Positions 34,564-43,530 of a stretch of 64,000 nt of DNA are shown in pieces. Origin of the DNA: Pseudonocardia benzenivorans CB1190 (GTDB taxonomy: Bacteria; Actinomycetota; Actinomycetes; Mycobacteriales; Pseudonocardiaceae); assembly GCF_000196675.2 (NCBI RefSeq), contig NC_015312.1:5596501-5660500 (forward strand), in the 5' to 3' direction. Every line of letters starts with the position of its first letter. The stretch's first letter is position 1. Both the position numbers and the translations under genes were made by a program. The notes under the pieces were generated by a model. That model saw nothing but the letters and a program-made list of their open reading frames with translations. It had not been told where the DNA came from and did not search any database.

Positions 34564-36315
34564 TCAGGCCGGCGCTTCTGCCAGGTCCAGCCGGCACAGC
34601 AGCGCGTCCTGCGCGACGCTGTCGCCCACCTTCACCACGACCTCCGCGACGGTCCCGGAGACGGTGGCGCGCACGGCGTTCTCCATCTTCATCGCCTCGA
34701 CGACGGCGACGACCTCACCGGCCGCCACCTGCTGGCCCTCCTCCACCGCGAGTTGCACGACGGTGCCCTGCATCGGCGAGAGGAGCCGGTCGGGCGCGGC
34801 GGCGGCGCCGGCAGCACGGTCGGCGCCCGCGAGCAGGCCCGCCCGGACGGCCTCGGCCGCGGTGCCGGTGAGGACCGCCATCCCGGGCAGCGACACCCGC
34901 AGCGTCCGACGGCCCAGCCGCAGCAGCCCGACGGTCGGGTCCGGCTCCGGCGGCCGCCGGCGCGGCAGGTACTCCTCCTCGATCCAGCGCGTGTGGACGC
35001 CCAGGGAGTCGGGGCCGGCGAACGCCGGATCGGCGAGGACGTCGCGATGCACGTCGAGGACCGTGGGCACCCCGTCCACGCGGGTCTCGGCGAGCACCCG
35101 GCGCGCCCTGGCCAGTGCCTGCGCGCGGTCGCGACCGGTGACGACCACCTTGGCCAGCAGCGAGTCGTACTCGGCGCCGACGCGCCCGCCCGCCGCGATG
35201 CCCGTGTCGACGCGGACGCCCGGGCCGGTGGGCACCTCGAAGCGGGTCACGGTCCCCGGCACGGGCGCGAACCCGCGGTCGGCGTCCTCGGCGTTGATCC
35301 GGAACTCGATCGCGTGCCCGCGGACGGGCACCTCCGCCGGCAGGTCGAGCGGCTCGCCCGCGGCGACCCGCAGCTGCGCGCCGACGACGTCGACGCCCGT
35401 GACCTCCTCGGTGACCGGGTGCTCGACCTGCAGCCGCGTGTTGACCTCGAGGAACGTGGTCGTGCCGTCGGCGCCGACCAGGAACTCGACGGTCCCGGCG
35501 CTGGTGTAGCCGGCCTCGCGGCAGATCGCGGTCGCCGACGCGTGCAGGGTCTCGCGCAGCGCGTCGGGCAGGAAGGGCGCGGGCGCCTCCTCGACCAGCT
35601 TCTGGTTACGCCGCTGGACGGTGCAGTCGCGCGTGCCGAGCACGGCGACGGCGCCGTGGGTGTCGGCCAGCACCTGGACCTCGACGTGGCGGGCCTGCGG
35701 CAGGAACCGTTCGACGAAGCACTCGCCGCGCCCGAACGCGGCCGTCGCCTCGCGGACCGCGGACTCGAACGCCGACGCGATCCCGGCCGCCTCGTGCACG
35801 ACCTTCAGCCCCCGGCCACCCCCGCCGAACGCCGCCTTGATCGCGATCGGGAAGCCGTGCTCGGCGGCGAACGCCTCGACCTCGTCGGCGCCGGCCACCG
35901 GCGAGGAGGTGCCGGGGGCCATCGGCGCCCCGACCCGGCGCGCGATCTCGCGGGCCGAGACCTTGTCCCCCAACGCGCGCATGGCCTCGGGCGTCGGCCC
36001 GACCCAGACGAGCCCGGCGTCGACGACCTGCTGGGCGAAGCCGGCGTCCTCGGACAGGAAGCCGTAGCCGGGATGGACGGCGTCGGCACCGGCCAGGGCG
36101 GCGGCGTCGAGCAGCGCGGCGGCGCAGAGGTAGGTCTCCCCCGGCGCCGTGCCCGGCAGCCGGATCGCCTCGTCGGCGAGCAGCGTGTGCGGCGCACCGG
36201 CATCGGGGTCGGCATACACCGCGACGGCGCGCAGACCCGCGTCGTGACACGCCCGCACGATGCGGACGGCGATCTCCCCGCGGTTCGCGACGAGCACCGT
36301 CTCGATCTTCCTCAC
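34564..36315 (-). CDS. Acyl-CoA carboxylase alpha subunit (biotin carboxylase + BCCP), operon-specific
   Basis: 583 residues, a second full alpha subunit in the window. Biotin carboxylase N-terminus IETVLVANRGEIAVRIVRA, ATP-grasp AAFGGGGRGLKV, LEVNTRLQVEHPVTEE, then BCCP with biotinylated Lys543 in EAMKMEN. Last gene of a leftward eight-gene catabolic operon; GTG 36315 overlaps the citE stop. Pairs with the beta subunit at 37109. Its AccA1/MccA-like context suggests carboxylation of a methylcrotonyl-CoA-like substrate, which is inference. Confidence 0.94.
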   Translation of the reverse strand: MRKIETVLVANRGEIAVRIVRACHDAGLRAVAVYADPDAGAPHTLLADEAIRLPGTAPGETYLCAAALLDAAALAGADAVHPGYGFLSEDAGFAQQVVDAGLVWVGPTPEAMRALGDKVSAREIARRVGAPMAPGTSSPVAGADEVEAFAAEHGFPIAIKAAFGGGGRGLKVVHEAAGIASAFESAVREATAAFGRGECFVERFLPQARHVEVQVLADTHGAVAVLGTRDCTVQRRNQKLVEEAPAPFLPDALRETLHASATAICREAGYTSAGTVEFLVGADGTTTFLEVNTRLQVEHPVTEEVTGVDVVGAQLRVAAGEPLDLPAEVPVRGHAIEFRINAEDADRGFAPVPGTVTRFEVPTGPGVRVDTGIAAGGRVGAEYDSLLAKVVVTGRDRAQALARARRVLAETRVDGVPTVLDVHRDVLADPAFAGPDSLGVHTRWIEEEYLPRRRPPEPDPTVGLLRLGRRTLRVSLPGMAVLTGTAAEAVRAGLLAGADRAAGAAAAPDRLLSPMQGTVVQLAVEEGQQVAAGEVVAVVEAMKMENAVRATVSGTVAEVVVKVGDSVAQDALLCRLDLAEAPA

Positions 36316-37112
36316 TGCGTCTCCCCCGCCCGGGCCAGCACCTGGCGGGCCAGTTTCAGGTGCACGGCGTCGACCATCTCCCCGTCGACGACGGCCACCC
36401 CTGCCGACTCCGCCGCCAGGACCCGGCGCGCCCGGTCGACCTCGTCCTTCGACGGGGTGAACACCTCGTGGGCGAGCGCGACCTGGCTCGGATGGATGCA
36501 GATCTTCCCCGTGTAGCCGAGGTCGCGGCCGTCGGAGGCGTCGGCGCGGAAGGCCTCGGCGTCGTCGATGGCGGTGACGACCTGGTCGAGCAGCGGGATC
36601 CCCGCGAGCCTGCTCGCGAGCACGACCTGGCTGCGCGCGTAGAGGACCTCCAGGCTGCCGGCGGTGCGCCTGCCGCCCAGGTCGGCGATGTAGTCCTCGG
36701 CGCCGAAGAACCCGGTGTCGGCGTGCGCGAACAGCTCGCGCGCGTTGACGACGCCGAGCGCGGACTCGATGCCCGCCATCAGGATCCGGCCCCGGGTGCG
36801 CTCACGCACCGCGGCGAGCACCGCGGGGTCCTCCGCCTTGGGCACGATCACGCCGGCGGCCGGGCTCGCGAGCACCGCGTCGAGGTCCGCGTCGAACCAC
36901 GGGGTGCCGGGAGCGTTGACCCGCACCAGGACGACGGCCTCGCCGGCGTCGAGCGACGCCGCGGCCACCCCGGCCCTGGCGGCGTCCTTGCCCGGCACCG
37001 CGACGGCGTCCTCCAGGTCGACGGCGACGGCGTCGGGCGCCCAGCGCGGGACCTTGGCGAGCAGGTCGAGCTTGTCGGCCGGAACGAACAGCAGGCTGCG
37101 GAAGGTGCTCAT
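36312..37112 (-). CDS. HpcH/HpaI aldolase family CoA-ester lyase (CitE-like)
   Basis: 266 residues, TIM barrel. FRSLLFVPADK, AVAVDLEDAVAVPGKD (metal Asp/Glu), VRVNAPGTPWFDADL (substrate Arg), PKAEDP and GIESALGVVNA, then GKICIHPSQV are the CitE/malyl-CoA lyase hallmarks. Standalone CitE proteins cleave citramalyl-, beta-methylmalyl- or HMG-like CoA esters. Here it should catalyse the final C-C cleavage of the operon pathway. Overlaps both neighbours by 4 bases (ATGA and GTGA). Confidence 0.92.
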   Translation of the reverse strand: MSTFRSLLFVPADKLDLLAKVPRWAPDAVAVDLEDAVAVPGKDAARAGVAAASLDAGEAVVLVRVNAPGTPWFDADLDAVLASPAAGVIVPKAEDPAVLAAVRERTRGRILMAGIESALGVVNARELFAHADTGFFGAEDYIADLGGRRTAGSLEVLYARSQVVLASRLAGIPLLDQVVTAIDDAEAFRADASDGRDLGYTGKICIHPSQVALAHEVFTPSKDEVDRARRVLAAESAGVAVVDGEMVDAVHLKLARQVLARAGETQ

Positions 37113-38635
37113 ACCGGGCTCACCACGTGGTGTCGCCGGTCGCGCGTGCGGTCCCACCCGTCGGCGGCCGCGAGCCGCGCGACGAGCTCGGCGCGCATGT
37201 CCCCCGGCTCGACGACGGCGTCGACGACCAGGTCGCTGCCCATCCGCAGCAGGTTCACCTCGGCCTCCTGCTCGGCGACCCGGCGCGCGACGAACGCCGC
37301 CCGCTCCCCGGGATCCTCGATCTGGGCGATCCTGTTGGCGTACATGGCGTTCGCCGACGCCTCGGGGGCCATCGTGCCGATCGTCGCCGTCGGCAGGGCC
37401 AACGTCGCGCGGGGCTCGAAGCCGGGGGCGCACATCGCGTAGTAGCCCGCGGCGTAGGCCTTGCGCAGCACGACGGTGAAGCGCGGCACCTCCGCCGAGG
37501 CCATGGCCACCAGCATCTTCGCGCCGTGCCGGATGATCCCCTGCCGCTCGACGGCCACCCCGACCATGAAGCCCGGCACGTCCTGCAGGAACACGATCGG
37601 GATGTTGAAGGCGTCGCACAGGGAGATGAACCGGGCGGCCTTGTCGGCGGAGTCGACGAAGATCGCCCCGCTGCGCACCGACGGCTGGTTGGCGACGACG
37701 CCCACGACGCGGCCCTCGATGCGCCCGAGCCCGCAGACCATCTCGGTGGCCCAACCCGACTTGATCTCGAAGAACGAGCCCTCGTCGACGATCCGGTCGA
37801 TGACGTCGTTCACGTCGTAGGGCTGGTTGGGGTCGCTCGGGACGAGGTCGTCGGGCCAGTGCGGCAGGGCGGGCGGCCGCGGCTCGGCGACGGCGGGCCG
37901 GTCGCGGAACGAGTCGGGCAGGTAGGTCAGCAGCAGCCGGGCGGCCGCGATGGCCTCGCCGTCGCTGCCGAAGACCTCGTCGCCGCAGCCGGAGACCGTG
38001 GCGTGCATGCGCGCGCCGCCCATCTCCTCCAACGTCGTGACCTCGCCGGTGACCTTCTCGGCGACCCGCGGCGAGGCCAGGTACATCGACGCGTTGCCCT
38101 CGACCATCCCGACCCAGTCGGTGAACGCGGGCATGTACGCGCCACCCGCCGCCGAGGGGCCGAGCAGGCAGCACACCTGCGGCACCCGCCCGGAAAGCCG
38201 GACCTGCAGGTGGAAGATGCGCGACGCGCCCCGGCGGCCCGGGAAGAAGCCCATCTGGTCGTTGAGCCGCCCGCCCGCCGAGTCGACGAGGTAGACGACG
38301 GGCAGCAGGTCGCGGTCGGCGCGCTCGAGGATGCGGATCTGCTTCTCGCAACCCAGCTCGCCCCACGAGCCGGCCTTCACCGTGAAGTCGTGCGCGATGA
38401 CGGCGACGAGCCTGCCCTCGATCCGGCCCACCCCGGTGACGACACCGTCGGCGGGCAGGCCCTCGCTGCGCGCGTTGGCCAGCAGCCCGTCCTCGACGAA
38501 CGAGCCCGGGTCGAACAGCAACGTCAGCCGGTCGCGGACGGGGAGCTTCGCGGGCCAGCGGGACGTGTCGAGCCCCGCGAGCGCGGCGGCGCGGGCAGCC
38601 GCGACGTCGTCGCGACGGCCGAGCTGGGCCGTCAC
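37109..38635 (-). CDS. Acyl-CoA carboxylase beta subunit, methylcrotonyl-type like
   Basis: 508 residues, two crotonase-like carboxyltransferase domains. YLVDSAGGRLNDQMGFFPGR and CCLLGPSAAGGAYMPA mark the first. In the second, the position that is AYDVMGSKH in propionyl-type enzymes reads GYYAMCAPGFEPR, closer to the GNYGMCGR of methylcrotonyl/geranyl-CoA carboxylases, so a small or branched enoyl-CoA substrate is plausible. Coupled to citE (ATGA) and to the MaoC gene (GTGA). Substrate not determined. Confidence 0.92.
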   Translation of the reverse strand: MTAQLGRRDDVAAARAAALAGLDTSRWPAKLPVRDRLTLLFDPGSFVEDGLLANARSEGLPADGVVTGVGRIEGRLVAVIAHDFTVKAGSWGELGCEKQIRILERADRDLLPVVYLVDSAGGRLNDQMGFFPGRRGASRIFHLQVRLSGRVPQVCCLLGPSAAGGAYMPAFTDWVGMVEGNASMYLASPRVAEKVTGEVTTLEEMGGARMHATVSGCGDEVFGSDGEAIAAARLLLTYLPDSFRDRPAVAEPRPPALPHWPDDLVPSDPNQPYDVNDVIDRIVDEGSFFEIKSGWATEMVCGLGRIEGRVVGVVANQPSVRSGAIFVDSADKAARFISLCDAFNIPIVFLQDVPGFMVGVAVERQGIIRHGAKMLVAMASAEVPRFTVVLRKAYAAGYYAMCAPGFEPRATLALPTATIGTMAPEASANAMYANRIAQIEDPGERAAFVARRVAEQEAEVNLLRMGSDLVVDAVVEPGDMRAELVARLAAADGWDRTRDRRHHVVSPV

Positions 38636-39132
38636 GACGACGCCTGCGGGGAGCGGCGGATCAGGCCGGTGCGCCGGGCCTTGCAGACCAGCTCGTCGCG
38701 CTGGTTGTGGGCGCGGTGCTCGAAGACCACGATGCCCTGCGTCGGCCTGCTCTTCGACGCGCGCGCCGAGACCACCTCGGACTCGACGCGGATCGTGTCG
38801 CCGACGAAGACGGGCTTGGGGAACACGACCTCGTCGAGGCCGAGCTGGGCGAGGATCGTGCCGTGGGTCAGCTCGGGCACCGACAGCCCGACGACGAGCG
38901 CGACGGTGAACATGCTGTTGACCAGCACCTGCCCGAACTCGGTGCCCTTCGAGTAGTCGGCGTCGAGGTGTGCGGCCGCGGGGTTCATCGTCATCGTCGT
39001 GAACAGGACGTTGTCGGTCTCGGTGACCGTCCGCCGGATCGCGTGCTCGACGACGAGCCCCTCGGTGAGCTCCTCGAACCAGAGCCCGGACACGACCCGG
39101 CCCTCGGCGTCACGACGTTGCTGCAGAACCAC
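38632..39132 (-). CDS. MaoC-family hydratase, Asn variant
   Basis: 166 residues, hot-dog fold of the mesaconyl-CoA hydratase-like group. The usual D-x4-H reads Asn50-x4-His55 (MNPAAAHLD), a substitution I associate with this subgroup. Then KGTEFGQVLVNSM and VFVGDTIRVESEV. Expected to hydrate the carboxylated enoyl-CoA before CitE cleavage. GTG 39132 follows the stop of the enoyl-CoA hydratase directly; the stop overlaps the carboxylase beta start. Confidence 0.9.
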   Translation of the reverse strand: MVLQQRRDAEGRVVSGLWFEELTEGLVVEHAIRRTVTETDNVLFTTMTMNPAAAHLDADYSKGTEFGQVLVNSMFTVALVVGLSVPELTHGTILAQLGLDEVVFPKPVFVGDTIRVESEVVSARASKSRPTQGIVVFEHRAHNQRDELVCKARRTGLIRRSPQASS

Positions 39133-39918
39133 TCAGACTCCCTGGAATTCCGGTGCACGCTTGCCGGCGAACGCGGCGAGCCCCTCGCGGGCGTCCGGGT
39201 TGCCGGTCAGGTGCTCGACGACGGTGCGCTGCTCGGCCGCGAGCGCCTCCCGGTAGGGCACCGCGAGCCCGTCGAAGTACATCCGCTTCATCCCCGCGAG
39301 CGCGCTCGGGCTGTGCCGCAACAGCCGGGCGACGATGCCGCCGACGGTCGGCTCGAGGTCGTCGGGCTCCACGCACCAGCCGACGAGTCCCATCGCCGCG
39401 GCGGTCGCGCCGTCGACGATCTCGCCGGTGTAGAGCAGCCGGCGGGCCAGTGCGGCGGGGAGCACGCGCGGCAGCCGGACCGATCCGCCCGCGCCGGGCA
39501 GCATCCCGTACTCCATGTGCCGGTCGCCGATCCTGGCCTCGGTGGAGGCGACGACGAGGTCGCACGCCAGCATCAGCTCGCACCCGCCGGCGACGCCGTA
39601 GCCGTCGACGACGCAGACCGAGATGAACGGCGCGGCCTCGATCGCGTCGAGCGCGGCGCCGATCTGCGCGATGTACGCGGCGACGGCGTCGCGGTCGTCG
39701 CCCAGCCCGAGCAGGTACGGCAGGTCCGCGCCGGCCGAGAGCGCCCTACCGCGGCCGCGGACCGTCGCCACCCGGCAGCCTGCGTCGGTGACCGCCTGCA
39801 CGGCGGAGTTCAGCCCCTCGAGCAGGTCGGGGCTCATGGCGTTGTGCGCCTTCTCGCGGGTGAGCGTGATCGAGGCGGCGCCCCCGTCGATCACGACCTC
39901 CACCGGCGGGGCGCTCAT
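39133..39918 (-). CDS. Enoyl-CoA hydratase/isomerase family protein
   Basis: 261 residues, crotonase fold with the oxyanion-hole LSAGADLPYLL and GYGVAGGCELMLACD, which keeps the first catalytic Glu. The second catalytic Glu of classical hydratases (PE before the PGAGG loop) appears replaced, the segment reading GDRHMEYGMLPGAGG, so it may be an isomerase, hydrolase or non-standard hydratase. ATG 39918 overlaps the CoA ligase stop in ATGA. Part of the eight-gene catabolic operon. Confidence 0.92.
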   Translation of the reverse strand: MSAPPVEVVIDGGAASITLTREKAHNAMSPDLLEGLNSAVQAVTDAGCRVATVRGRGRALSAGADLPYLLGLGDDRDAVAAYIAQIGAALDAIEAAPFISVCVVDGYGVAGGCELMLACDLVVASTEARIGDRHMEYGMLPGAGGSVRLPRVLPAALARRLLYTGEIVDGATAAAMGLVGWCVEPDDLEPTVGGIVARLLRHSPSALAGMKRMYFDGLAVPYREALAAEQRTVVEHLTGNPDAREGLAAFAGKRAPEFQGV

Positions 39919-41534
39919 CGCTGCCTCCGCACGGTGATGCCCGCCTTCTCGCGGTCCCACAACTCGTCCCTGCCGTCCACCGCAGCGGCCTTCAACTTGA
40001 ACTTCTCCACCTTCTGGCTGGGCGTCTTCGGCAGCTCGTCGATGAGCTGCCAGTACCGGGGCACCATGAAGTACGCCATGTTGTCGACGCAGTAGCCGAC
40101 CAGCTCCGCGAAGTCGGGCGTCGCGCCCTCGGCCGGCACGACGTAGACCATCACGTCGTCCTCCGAGAGGTCCGACGGCACCGCGACGGCGGCGGCCTCG
40201 TGCACGTCCGGGTGCTTGCAGAGGATGGTCTCCAGCTCGTAGGCGGAGATGTTCTCGCCACGGCGGCGGATGACCTCCTTCTTGCGCTCGGAGAAGTACA
40301 GGTAGCCGTCGGCGTCGAGCCGCCCGCGGTCGCCGGTGAGGAACCACAGGTCGCGGATCGCCCCGAGCGTGGCCTCCGGCATGTCGTGGTAGCCGAGCAT
40401 GATCATGCCGGGGCCGTTGGGCCGGATGCAGATCTCCCCGACCTCGCCCGGGGGCAGCGGGTTGCCGTCGTCGTCGGCGATCTGGACGTCGACGTGGTCG
40501 CGCACCCGCCCCGCCGACGCGGCCTTCTCGGGCGGGTCGTCCGGGCCGAGCACGGTGACCGCGCAGTTCTCGGTCATCGCGAACACCGACGTGACGGTGA
40601 TGCCGTAGCGCTGCTTGAAGCCGTCGACGAGTGGGCGCGTCGTCGGCACGACCATTGCCGTGCGGACCCGGTGGTCGCGGTCCTGCGGGCCCTCGGGCAG
40701 CTGCCAGATGATGTTGGCCATGGCACCCAGCGCGTTGAACTCCGTGGCGCCGGACTCCCGGATGTCGGTCCAGAACGAGCGCGCCGAGAACCGCGGCGCG
40801 AGCGCGACGCACGAGTCGCCCCACAGGGCCGCGTACACCGAGTACCAGATCGCGTTGCCGTGGAAGAGCGGCAGGCAGGTGTAGAGGACGTCGTCGGGGC
40901 CGTACTCGCAGTACCGGGCCATCAGCTCGCCGACGGCGTGGCCCTGCGAGTGCGGGGAGACCACACCCTTCGACGGGCCCGTCGTGCCCGACGTGTACAT
41001 GATCAGCATCGGGTCCGACGGCGTGATGTCCTCGTCGGGGGTGAAGCCCTCCCCCGGCGCGGCGGCGATGTCGGCGAGGTCGTGGTCCCCGCCCGGCCCG
41101 CCGTGCACGATCAGGCCCTTCATCGCCTCCGGGGCGCGCACCGCGTGCGCGAGCGTGGGCAGGAAGTCCGCCTCGGCGACGATCCACTCCGACCCGGACT
41201 GCCGCAGGTAGTACTCGAGCTGGTCACCCTTGGCCGCGGTGTTGAGCGGCACCGCCACCGCGCCGATCTTGCCGAGCCCCCAGCACACCCACAGGAACTC
41301 CGGGCAGTTGCCCAGCATCACCGCGACCGTCGTCCCCTTGCCGACGCCGAGGCGGGCGAACCCGCGCGCGTAGTCGTCGGTGATCCGGTGGACCTCGGCG
41401 TAGCTGGTGTCGGCCCACTGGCCGTCGGCGCCGCGGAACCGCAGGAACGGCCGGTCCCCGACGCGCGCCGCCTTCTCCGCCAGCACCCGGCCGATCGTGC
41501 GCTCCTCGCGCGGATACACGTGCATCGCCGTCAC
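39915..41534 (-). CDS. Acyl-CoA synthetase (AMP-forming), CaiC-like
   Basis: 539 residues. P-loop YTSGTTGPSKG, the A5 region FAMTENCAV, the A8 motif GDRGRLDADGYLYFSERKKE with GENISAYELE, and the terminal catalytic Lys region KTPSQKVEKFKLK. Resembles crotonobetaine/carnitine-CoA ligase and other small-acid ligases. It should activate the acid imported by the MHS permease of the same operon. Starts at GTG 41534 (ATG 41525 possible), overlapping the MaoC stop. Confidence 0.94.
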   Translation of the reverse strand: MTAMHVYPREERTIGRVLAEKAARVGDRPFLRFRGADGQWADTSYAEVHRITDDYARGFARLGVGKGTTVAVMLGNCPEFLWVCWGLGKIGAVAVPLNTAAKGDQLEYYLRQSGSEWIVAEADFLPTLAHAVRAPEAMKGLIVHGGPGGDHDLADIAAAPGEGFTPDEDITPSDPMLIMYTSGTTGPSKGVVSPHSQGHAVGELMARYCEYGPDDVLYTCLPLFHGNAIWYSVYAALWGDSCVALAPRFSARSFWTDIRESGATEFNALGAMANIIWQLPEGPQDRDHRVRTAMVVPTTRPLVDGFKQRYGITVTSVFAMTENCAVTVLGPDDPPEKAASAGRVRDHVDVQIADDDGNPLPPGEVGEICIRPNGPGMIMLGYHDMPEATLGAIRDLWFLTGDRGRLDADGYLYFSERKKEVIRRRGENISAYELETILCKHPDVHEAAAVAVPSDLSEDDVMVYVVPAEGATPDFAELVGYCVDNMAYFMVPRYWQLIDELPKTPSQKVEKFKLKAAAVDGRDELWDREKAGITVRRQR

Positions 41535-41974
41535 CCCTGGGGCTTCCGGGCCACGAGCGCCTTCAGGTCGGCGACGCAGCGCGGCTCGTCACGGTGGTTG
41601 AGCACGACGAACCGGTATGTGACGACGCCGTCGCCGTCGGGGCGTTCGGCGACGTCGAGCACCTCGGTCTCGACGCGCACCGTGTCCCCGATGACGGTCG
41701 GCGCCACGAACCGCAGCTTGTCCAGCCCGTAGAAGGCCTTCATCGCCGGCGGCCAGAACTCGACCAGACCCAGCCCGAACGAGATGACCAGCGCGCCGTG
41801 CGCGATGCGCTGCCCGAACCGCGGGTCGGCCGCGGCGTACTCCTTGTCGGTGTGGATCGGGTGCCAGTCGCCGGTGACCATCGCGAACTGCACGATGTCG
41901 GTCTCGGTGATCGTGCGGCTCCGCGACACGGAGGTGTCGCCGACGCGGATGTCGTCCAGGTAGGTCGTGATCAC
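41531..41974 (-). CDS. MaoC-like hot-dog hydratase, Asp variant
   Basis: 147 residues with the complete hydratase dyad Asp36-x4-His41 (GDWHPIHTD) and the RIAHGALVISFGLGL segment. Unlike the MaoC at 38632 it keeps Asp, so the operon has two hydratases of different type, pointing to two hydration or dehydration steps. GTG 41974 lies 7 nt after the permease gene; the stop overlaps the ligase start. Confidence 0.92.
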   Translation of the reverse strand: MITTYLDDIRVGDTSVSRSRTITETDIVQFAMVTGDWHPIHTDKEYAAADPRFGQRIAHGALVISFGLGLVEFWPPAMKAFYGLDKLRFVAPTVIGDTVRVETEVLDVAERPDGDGVVTYRFVVLNHRDEPRCVADLKALVARKPQG

Positions 41975-41981
41975 GTGCTGC

Positions 41982-43325
41982 TCATCCCTGCTTGCTCGGC
42001 ACGCCGGCAGCGACGATGGCCGTCTCGTCGAGGTCCGCGCTGCCGCGGGCGATGGTCCGGGCGCTGATCGCCCACACGCACACGAGCGAGATCAGCGACA
42101 TCACGCACACGTAGACGGCCACCGACACCACGGTCCCGGTGCCCTTCACGAGCGCGGCCGCGATGATCGGCGCCAGCGCGCCGCCGAGCAGCACGCCGAT
42201 CTGGAAGCTGGTCGACGCTGCGCTGAAGCGGACGCGGGCGTCGAACATCTCGACGATGTAGGTCGCCTGCGGGCCGTAGGAGATGCTGAAGAAGACCGCG
42301 CCGACGAGGTAGGCGAGGATCATCAGGGTCAGGTTCCCGCTGTCGACCGCGAGCATCGTCGGGAAGATCCAGACGGCCATCGCGGCGAGCCCGGTGAGGA
42401 TCATCCGTTTGCGGCCGAAGCGTTCGGAGAGGGCTCCGAAGACCGGCAGCGCCGCGGCCGCGACCGCCGCCGACAGCAGGATCGCGAAGAGCATCTCGTT
42501 GCGGGAGAACGACTTCACCGACGGGCCGTAGCTCAGCGCGTAGGTGTTGACGACGTAGAAGTACGAGCCCGTGCTGACGATCGAGCCGATGGCCAGCAGG
42601 ATCTGCAGCGGGTAGGTCCTGATCGCGAGCCACAGCGGGACACGGGCCTCGGTGCGCGTCTCGCGGACCTTCTCGAACACCGGCGTCTCGGTGAGCTTCA
42701 GCCGGATGAACAGCCCGATCGCGACGAGCACGATGCTGATCAGGAAAGGGATGCGCCAGCCCCACGACCGGAACTGGTCGTCGGGCAGGCCGCTGACCGC
42801 GAGGAACGCGAGCGTCGAGAGCAGGAGGCCGGCCGGCACGCCGATCTGCGGGAGGCTCCCGTAGAGCCCGCGTCTGCCCTTCGACGAGTACTCGACGGCG
42901 GTCAGCACCGCGCCGCCCCACTCGCCGCCGACCCCGAAGCCCTGGAACAGGCGCAGCACCACGAGCAGGATCGGCGCCCAGATGCCGATGCTCGCGTACG
43001 TCGGCAGCAGGCCGATGAGGAACGTCGCGACGCCCATCATCGTCAGCGACATGACGAGCACCTTCTTGCGCCCGATCCGGTCGCCGAAGTGCCCGAAGAC
43101 GATGCCGCCCAGGGGCCGGGCGCCGAAGCCGATCGCGAAGGTCGAGAACGCGAGCAGGGTGCCCGCGACGGGGTCGACCGTCGGGAAGTACAGCGGGGCG
43201 AACACCAGCGCGGCGGCCGCACCGTAGAGCTGGAAGTCGTACCACTCGATCGTCGTGCCGATGAGCACCGAGAGCGCGACCCTGCGCATCGGTGGTCGTT
43301 GCTGCGTCGTTGCAGGCGTCGCCAT
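41982..43325 (-). CDS. MHS-family MFS organic acid permease
   Basis: 447 residues, twelve predicted helices. GTTIEWYDFQLYGAAAAL at TM1 is the metabolite:H+ symporter (ShiA/ProP-type) signature. The motif A loop GHFGDRIGRKK and its repeat SERFGRKRMI are intact, as is GFGVGGEWGGAV. It imports small carboxylates or betaines with protons. First gene of the catabolic operon and divergent from the TetR gene; ATG 43325 (cat 43323-43325). Substrate unknown. Confidence 0.94.
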   Translation of the reverse strand: MATPATTQQRPPMRRVALSVLIGTTIEWYDFQLYGAAAALVFAPLYFPTVDPVAGTLLAFSTFAIGFGARPLGGIVFGHFGDRIGRKKVLVMSLTMMGVATFLIGLLPTYASIGIWAPILLVVLRLFQGFGVGGEWGGAVLTAVEYSSKGRRGLYGSLPQIGVPAGLLLSTLAFLAVSGLPDDQFRSWGWRIPFLISIVLVAIGLFIRLKLTETPVFEKVRETRTEARVPLWLAIRTYPLQILLAIGSIVSTGSYFYVVNTYALSYGPSVKSFSRNEMLFAILLSAAVAAAALPVFGALSERFGRKRMILTGLAAMAVWIFPTMLAVDSGNLTLMILAYLVGAVFFSISYGPQATYIVEMFDARVRFSAASTSFQIGVLLGGALAPIIAAALVKGTGTVVSVAVYVCVMSLISLVCVWAISARTIARGSADLDETAIVAAGVPSKQG

Positions 43326-43489
43326 GTCGTCTCCTCGTCGATCCGCAGGCCCGGCCCGGGTGGGGTGGTCCGCGGACGTCGTCCACGGTTCGTGACTGAC
43401 AGACGCGAGATGGGCCGCGTGGCGGGAGCGGCCGCTCGCGGGGCCACCGGTCCGGCGTCGCCGGCGGCCTCGTGCGTTCGTTCGGCTTA

Positions 43490-43505
43490 ATTAACGTTCA
43501 TTCAG
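43490..43505. promoter_or_regulatory. Operator-like motif, copy 1 (permease/TetR intergenic)
   Basis: ATTAACGTTCATTCAG in the divergent region between the MHS permease and TetR genes. It matches the copy at 44204-44219 at 14 of 16 positions. AT-rich in a GC-rich genome. Most likely bound by the adjacent TetR protein. Confidence 0.65.
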
Positions 43506-43530
43506 CGCGTGGTGACGATAGTGTGGCCAC

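Noticed and set aside
34564..38635. Operon carboxylase as a second acetyl/propionyl-CoA carboxylase
   Set aside because: The beta subunit lacks the AYDVMGSKH specificity segment and reads GYYAMCAP as in methylcrotonyl/geranyl-type enzymes, and it is coupled to a CitE lyase.
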